Assembly: GCA_039707655.1 (NCBI GenBank)
Contig: CM077676.1
Coordinates: forward strand, 83,539,895-83,603,894
Direction: 5' to 3'
Length of the DNA stretch: 64,000 nt
Source of the DNA: Elymus sibiricus
Taxonomy: Eukaryota > Streptophyta > Magnoliopsida > Poales > Poaceae
The translations under genes were made by a program, and so were the position numbers. The notes under the pieces are model-generated. The model saw nothing but the letters and a program-made list of their open reading frames with translations, made no database searches and had not been told where the DNA came from. Shown here in pieces: positions 58,801 through 64,000 of the stretch (its first letter is position 1; each line of letters begins with the position of its first letter).

Positions 58801-61800
58801 GATATCCCCGGTGTTCCCAGGGAGGTAATCGAGCACCACCTTGCTGTCTGTCCTCATGCGCGGCCCGTCAAGCAGAAAGTTAGGAAGCAAGCTTTGGAGC
58901 GACAAGAATTTATTGCCAAAGAAATCAGGAAGCTGGAAGGGGCAGGTTTAGTCAGAGGAGTGCTCCATCCAACATGGTTGGCCAATCCAGTTGTAGTGCG
59001 CAAGGCGAATGGAAAATGGAGGCTATGTATCGACTATACAGATATCAATAAAGCCTGTCCAAAAGATCCTTTTCCCTTGCCGCGCATCGACCAGATTGTT
59101 GACTCCACTGCTGGCTGCAATTTGCTGTCGTTTCTTGACGCTTATTCAGGGTATCATCAGATTTTCATGTCAAAGGAAGACGAAGAGAAAACCGCATTTA
59201 TCACCCCATGTGGCACGTATTGCTTCATACGCATGCCTTTCGGGTTGAAAAGTGCTGGTTCAACGTTTGCAAGAGCGGTACAGATTGGTTTTGAGCCCCA
59301 GCTACATAGAAATATGAAGCTTATATGGATGACATAGTGGTTAAAACCAAGGACAAGGCAATGCTCATACAAGATTTAGAAGAGACATTTGCAAATCTAC
59401 GCAGGATCAATCTGAAGCTCAATCCTGAGAAGTGTATGTTTGGCGTTCTGTCCGGCAAGCTTCTCGGGTTCTTTGTGTCTCAACGTGGAATCAAAGCAAA
59501 TCCCGACAAGATCAAGGCAATTGACCAGATTGAAGCACCAAGACGTGTCAAAGATGTGCGTCGACTTGCCGGCTGCGTTGCTGCTCTGAGCAGGTTCATC
59601 TCCAAATCCGCTGAGCGCGCCCTGCCTTTTTTCAAAATCTTGAAGAAGGCCGGTCCAATGGAATGGACTCGGGAAGCGGAGGCAGCGCTGCAGGATTTGA
59701 AGAGGTACCTCTCCTCTCCGCCAACACTAGTCGCGCCTAAACCACAAGAGCCGTTGCTGCTATATCTAGCGGCGACGAATCAAGTGGTTAGTGCTGCATT
59801 AGTGGCGCAGAGAGAAGTCGACGAAGGAGCAGCGGCAGCGACAAGCCCGTCAAGCGACAAGCCGGGATTCTCCCTGGCAGAGTCTGGTGCCGACAAGGCA
59901 TGATCTGAGCAGTCGAATGAAGCAACGTAGAAGAAGAAGATGGTGCAGTGATCAGTCTATTTTGTCAGCTCCCTGTTGCAGGGGGCTAGGTCAAGATATT
60001 CTGGCGTGCAGAAGTTGCTCTTTGGCCTCCTTATGGCCTCAAGGAAGTTGCGCCATTACTTCCAGGCGCATGAAATCACTGTTGTCACTCGCTTCCCGTT
60101 GCAGCGGATTTTACGAAATCCAGATGCGACCGGCAGAATTGTGGAGTGGGCGTTGGAACTGTCAAGCTTTGGTCTCAAATTTGAAAGCACTTCGACTATT
60201 CAGAGCAGAGCCTTGGCAGAATTCATTGCAGAATGGACACCAACGCCAGACGAAGAAATTCAAGAGACAACTATCCCCGGCAAGGAAACGGATTGAGAAT
60301 GGATTATGTACTTTGACGGGGCTTTCTCGCTGCAAGGCGCCGGTGCTGGCGTGCTGCTTATCGCACCCACCGGAGAGCCCCTCAAGTATGTAATTCAGAT
60401 CCACTTTCCCCGGGAGAGATCAACAAACAACACTGCAGAATATGAAGGACTGCTTGCCGGTCTCAGGATCGCGGCGGACCTTGGAATTAAGAAGCTCATT
60501 GTCAGAGGTGACTCACAGCTTGTCGTTAGGCAAGTTAACAAAGATTATCAGAGCCCGTTGATGGAAGCATATGTAGATGAAGTGAGAAAGTTGGAGGAGC
60601 GTTTTGACGGGTTGCAAACAGAGCATGTTTCTCGTGCGGAGAACAACATTGCCGACGACCTGTCAAAACGTGCTGCCCTCAAGTTACCTGTGGAACTAGG
60701 AACTTTTGTGCTCCGCTTAACTCAGCCATCCATAACACCATCGACGAGGCAAGACAAAAGAAGGAAATTGAGTTCCGGCCAGTACTTTCCCGCAGAGCTC
60801 CCAGGAGCCGCCGGCAAGGAAGTTGCCGGGAACGACACGGTTGCCGGTGAGCAGCAGCTTCGCGCAGAACCTCAGGTTCTTGCCGCAGAAGCAAGCGCTC
60901 CCGCGGCCGAAGATATGCCTTTGGTCCTTGTTGTCGAGCCGCAGGCTCCAACATGGGCACAGCACATCGTCCAGTTCCTTCAAACAGGAGAACTCCCTGA
61001 AGAACAGGAAGAAGCGGAGAAAGTAGCCCGTCAGTCTAGTATGTACCAGTTCGTTGACGACGTCCTGTACAGAAAGAGACCGAACGGTGTGAAATTGAAG
61101 TGTATTCCTCGGGAGGATGGACTGGAGCTGTTGGCAGAGATACATGGAGGCATATGTGGCTCCCACATAGGCTCAAGAGCTCTTGTCGGTAAGGCATTCC
61201 GGCAAGGTTTCTTCTGGCCCACTGCTCTCCAGGATGCAACTGCACTAGTAACCAAGTGTGAAGCATGCCAGTTCCATTCAAAGCAATTGCATCAGCTAGC
61301 TCAAGCTCTTCAGACAATCCCTCTTTCCTGGCCATTTTCGGTCTGGGGGCTCGACATATTGGGCCCCTTTCCTCGCGCTGCCGCGGGCTTCGAATACTTG
61401 TACGTTGCTATCGACAAGTTCACGAAGTGGCCGGAAGTGGAAGCAGTGAGAAAGGTGACAGCACAATCAGCCGTCAAGTTCTTCAAGGGAATAGTGTGCC
61501 GTTTTGGTGTGCCAAACAGGATCATCACCGACAATGGCACGCAGTTCACGAGCCGCACCTTCGTGCAGTATGTCCAAGACCTTGGCGGCAAAATCTGTTT
61601 TGCTTCTGTTGCTCACCTGAGGAGCAACGGCCAAGCGGAGAGGGCAAATGCTGAAGTGTTGCGAGGTCTCAGAACAAGGACTTTCGACAAGCTGCGCAAG
61701 TGCGGAAGACGCTGGATTGATGAGCTGCCGGCGGTTCTTTGGTCAATAAGAACGACACCAAATCGAGCTACTGGCCGGACACCCTTCTCCCTAGTATACG

Positions 61801-62189
61801 GGGCAGAAGCAATTCTCCCCACAGAACTCATATACGGGTCACCTCGAGTACTCGCTTATGATGAGCTTGAGCAAGAGCAGCTGCGCCAAGATGACGCCAC
61901 GCTCCTTGAGGAAGATCGTCTTCGGGCTGCTGTGCGAGCTGCACGCTACCAGCAAGCCTTGCGCCGCTATCATAGCCGCAAGGTTCGTGCCCGAAACCTT
62001 GAGGAAGGCGACCTTGTTCTTCGGCGCGTTCAGTCGGCCAAGAATTCTAACAAGTTGACGCCGAAGTGGGAAGGCCCTTATCGGGTAGTACGAGTCACCA
62101 GGCCCGGCGCAGTCCGCCTGGAGACCGAAGATGGCATTCCAGTGAGCAATTCCTGGAATATCAAACACCTTCGTAAGTTCTACCCATAA
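55849..62189 (+). pseudogene. gypsy gag-pol polyprotein with stops and a frameshift
   Basis: ATG 55849 (MAPKKKGATAV). Gag spans to about 57400 (PLVLKPNVRSWLMHLPENS, FHQNVRNRKMREELAM); a KxHxxxGH-DLQNC knuckle follows. The protease site reads LVHGGAGLNLIS, with His where the catalytic Asp is expected. Reverse transcriptase: RKANGKWRLCIDYTDINKAC, FLDAYSGYHQI, MPFGLKSAG and YMDD. RNase H: YFDGAFS, NTAEYEGL, GDSQLV. Integrase: IHGGICGSH and CEAC zinc ligands, GLDILGPF, TDNGTQF, GQAERANAEV, and a C-terminal KWEGPYRVV. Lesions: TAG 56467 and TAG 58738, a one-base loss near 59318 directly before YMDD, TGA 59901, TAG 59928, TGA 59949 and TGA 60294; the frame is otherwise continuous. From 60306 to 62189 it is open. 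The copy is defective. Confidence 0.92.
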
Positions 62190-62926
62190 GGCGCGGTTGC
62201 CGGGTCTCCCGGCAACCACCTTTTGTACAAGTTTTGCCGGCAAGGCATATGATCCTTTGTACAGAGCCAGGCGCAGACCCTGTGCATAGTTAAATAAACT
62301 TAAGCGTTTTACAATTCTTGTCAATTTTCATGTCAATCTATGTGCATGCTTGTCTGAGATATTGTATTACGACTGCTTCCGGTAAGCACTAATGAACCAC
62401 CAAGGTTCCATATCTCTATTTTCTCTTCTTTCTTTTTCTCAAAGGACAGAAGGTTTCCTCGCGTGCAAGTTTGCTGGGGAGAATGATGGTATGGACACCA
62501 ACAGGCGACATTCAAGTTGACATTTTGCAATAAGGAGTACAACAACGAAAAGCTAAGTTGCAAAACTCTTAAGCAAATTTCCATTGTAGACCTATTTTTC
62601 CTTGAACGATTTCGACTTTTGTATGGAAAACCTGCACGCGAAGGAACTTTGTCGTGATTGGTTGCGCCCTTACTTTGTTTCGAGTCCGCTCAACAACTTA
62701 AGTGGCTGAACTAAAAACGTCAAGGTATCTTGTCGGCAGCGACACCTCCAGCAGGCTGCTAAGGATCCGTTCCTGAAAGCGCTCGTGGCAAGGGTGCGCG
62801 CACCGGCAAGTTCCCGATAAGCGTAGGGCATGAACCATACAGAAAGAAATCAAACAAGGGAAATAGCATGCATTCATCCAAAACATAGCAAGTTATATTA
62901 CATTGACGGTCGCCGCGATTCTAACA
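62190..62926. other. gypsy spacer after integrase
   Basis: Non-coding sequence between the pol stop and the antisense ORF stop. CCGGGTCTCCCGGCAACCAC forms a small hairpin just after pol and could terminate either transcript. No other feature. Confidence 0.5.
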
Positions 62927-64000
62927 TTAAGATAAAAACTGTCTTTGGCATGGAATGGTGGCGACAAAATGAAGCAGAGCGGCTAGTCCCTGCGCTGGCC
63001 TTTGGCTCACTCTGTCAACGATGGGCGCGACAAGCTCTTCGAGTGCCTCGAGGTCTACATCCTTCGGCAAGCTAGCAAGAACATTGGTGAGGTTGATGCC
63101 AGGGTTCTTATGCACCACTTTGATGAGTACCTTGTGGAGGACGGCCCGGCAGAGCTTGCGGGATTCGTTGGCCAGATGGGTTTCTCGGTTAGACTAGAGC
63201 AGCTTGAGGGTGTCAACGATGCTCTCGAAGAACATGGTCAGCTTGGCGCTCGAAGACACCCTATCGTCAGAAGAATAGTTGAAGTCTTGCAGGCCCATGG
63301 TGGACAGTTCTGCGGCAAGCCTTTCCGCGACGTCGACAAGGCGCTCAGTCCAGATCGTCATGCCTTTCTCAAAATCATTATAAGTGGCGGCGGCGATGTT
63401 GATCAGGCTCTTCTCACTCTGGAGGTCTTTGATCAAAGCCCTCTCGCGAGCCTTGCCATTCTCAAGGGACTCCTCCAGCGTCGCCAGCTTCAGTTTCAGA
63501 TCAGCGATGGATTCATTGGCTGAGGAGAGCTCCTTGATCTTGTCGGACATGGCGGCTTGCATCTCCGCCAGGCTGAAGAGGGTCTTCTCTCTGTCGGCTT
63601 TGAGCGTTGAGATCTCCTTGCCGTGGCCCTCAAGATCTGCTTCCAGCCTCTTCACTTGATCGCCCAGCTCGTTCTTGGCGGCCTTTGCAGCTTCGGCAGC
63701 ATCGACGGCTCCCTTTAACTTGCCGGCGTGATCTATGGCCAGAGCTTCGAGTGTTTCCTTGTGTCTCTGCTCCAGCTCCTGGGTTCGCCGCGCGACAAGC
63801 TTCTCGATCTCTTCGTCCTTGCTGCGGAGCTTGGCGGCAAGCGCCTCCTCGCGAGCGGCAAGGTCATCTTCATGAGCATCGAGCCCAACGCGGCGTTCCG
63901 TTAAGCGAGCTTCCTCTGCAGCAGCCTGCTGCGCAGCCTCCTCCTGTGCCCTCTCGGCGTCGGACTGCTTTAAGAGGAACTCATTCCAACTCTGATTCAG
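62927..64000 (-). pseudogene. antisense extra ORF of gypsy element, C-terminal coiled-coil part
   Basis: The minus frame is open from the window edge to TAG 63194-63196 and, after that codon, on to a stop at 62927-62929. It begins with about 200 residues of heptad-rich coiled coil (KLRSKDEEIEKLVARRTQEL, EADLEGHGKEISTLKADREK), then WTERLVDVAERLAAELSTMG, LTMFFESIVDTLKLL, the stop, and SRKLCRAVLHKVLIKVVHKN...LASLPKDVDLEALEEL. This is the usual C-terminal half of the antisense ORF proteins of grass Tat elements whose N-terminus carries PF04195, as in 5858-7325. The single in-frame TAG suggests recent decay. Function unknown. Confidence 0.75.

Larger units (their letters stand above)
54987..64000 (+). 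mobile_element. Ty3/gypsy (Tat-lineage) element, 5' LTR to beyond window end
   Basis: 5' LTR 54987-55765, PBS at 55769, gag-pol 55849-62189, a non-coding spacer, and an antisense ORF from the right edge down to 62927. The 3' LTR lies outside. Domain order gag, protease, RT, RNase H, integrase is that of Ty3/gypsy; the long gap after integrase and the antisense ORF fit the Tat lineage. The element inserted in the P450 gene in the sense orientation. Coding lesions show it is no longer autonomous. Confidence 0.9.

Overview
The window looks like nuclear DNA of a Triticeae grass (wheat, Aegilops or barley type). The clues are a BARE/Angela-style Copia LTR, Tat-lineage Ty3/gypsy elements, Stowaway and Tourist MITEs, CACTA elements and Au-type SINEs, all packed around a few single-copy plant genes with GT-AG introns. 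No bacterial, organellar or viral features were seen. By eye roughly three quarters of the sequence is transposon-derived.

Layout. 1-5831: 5' part of a minus-strand Copia element (LTR 3696-5831), inserted into a Ty3/gypsy element whose 3' end (5832-8913) carries an antisense ORF; that element in turn cuts off the left end of a Harbinger-like transposon (8914-10061). 10062-13794: SINE, MITE remnant and a solo LTR with a perfect 5-bp target duplication (12589-13539). 13795-16699: an intact six-exon Nudix NADH pyrophosphatase (NUDT19-like). 16700-21886: LINE 3' ends, a decayed glycine-rich RING-H2 gene and a 1.15-kb CACTA element. 21887-23768: an intact eight-exon short-chain dehydrogenase (TIC32-like) on the minus strand. 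23769-29920: MITEs and a LINE fragment. 29921-31159: a type III polyketide synthase lacking its usual first exon. 31270-44919: a complete 13.65-kb CACTA element (TSD AGT) with a deleted TNPD-type transposase and an apparently intact 17-exon TNPA-like gene containing a tandem four-exon duplication. 44920-53700: SINE, Harbinger and Stowaway elements and an unusual array of short hairpins built on GTGCAACT/GCCAACT. 53808-54986: a CYP96-like P450 pseudogene cut by the 5' LTR of a second Ty3/gypsy element (54987 to beyond the window end), whose gag-pol is broken by stops and a frameshift and which again has an antisense ORF downstream.

The host genes likely to be functional are the Nudix hydrolase and the dehydrogenase; the polyketide synthase is doubtful, and the RING and P450 genes are dead. 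Exon boundaries were placed by hand from frame continuity, splice signals and family resemblance; no database search was run.
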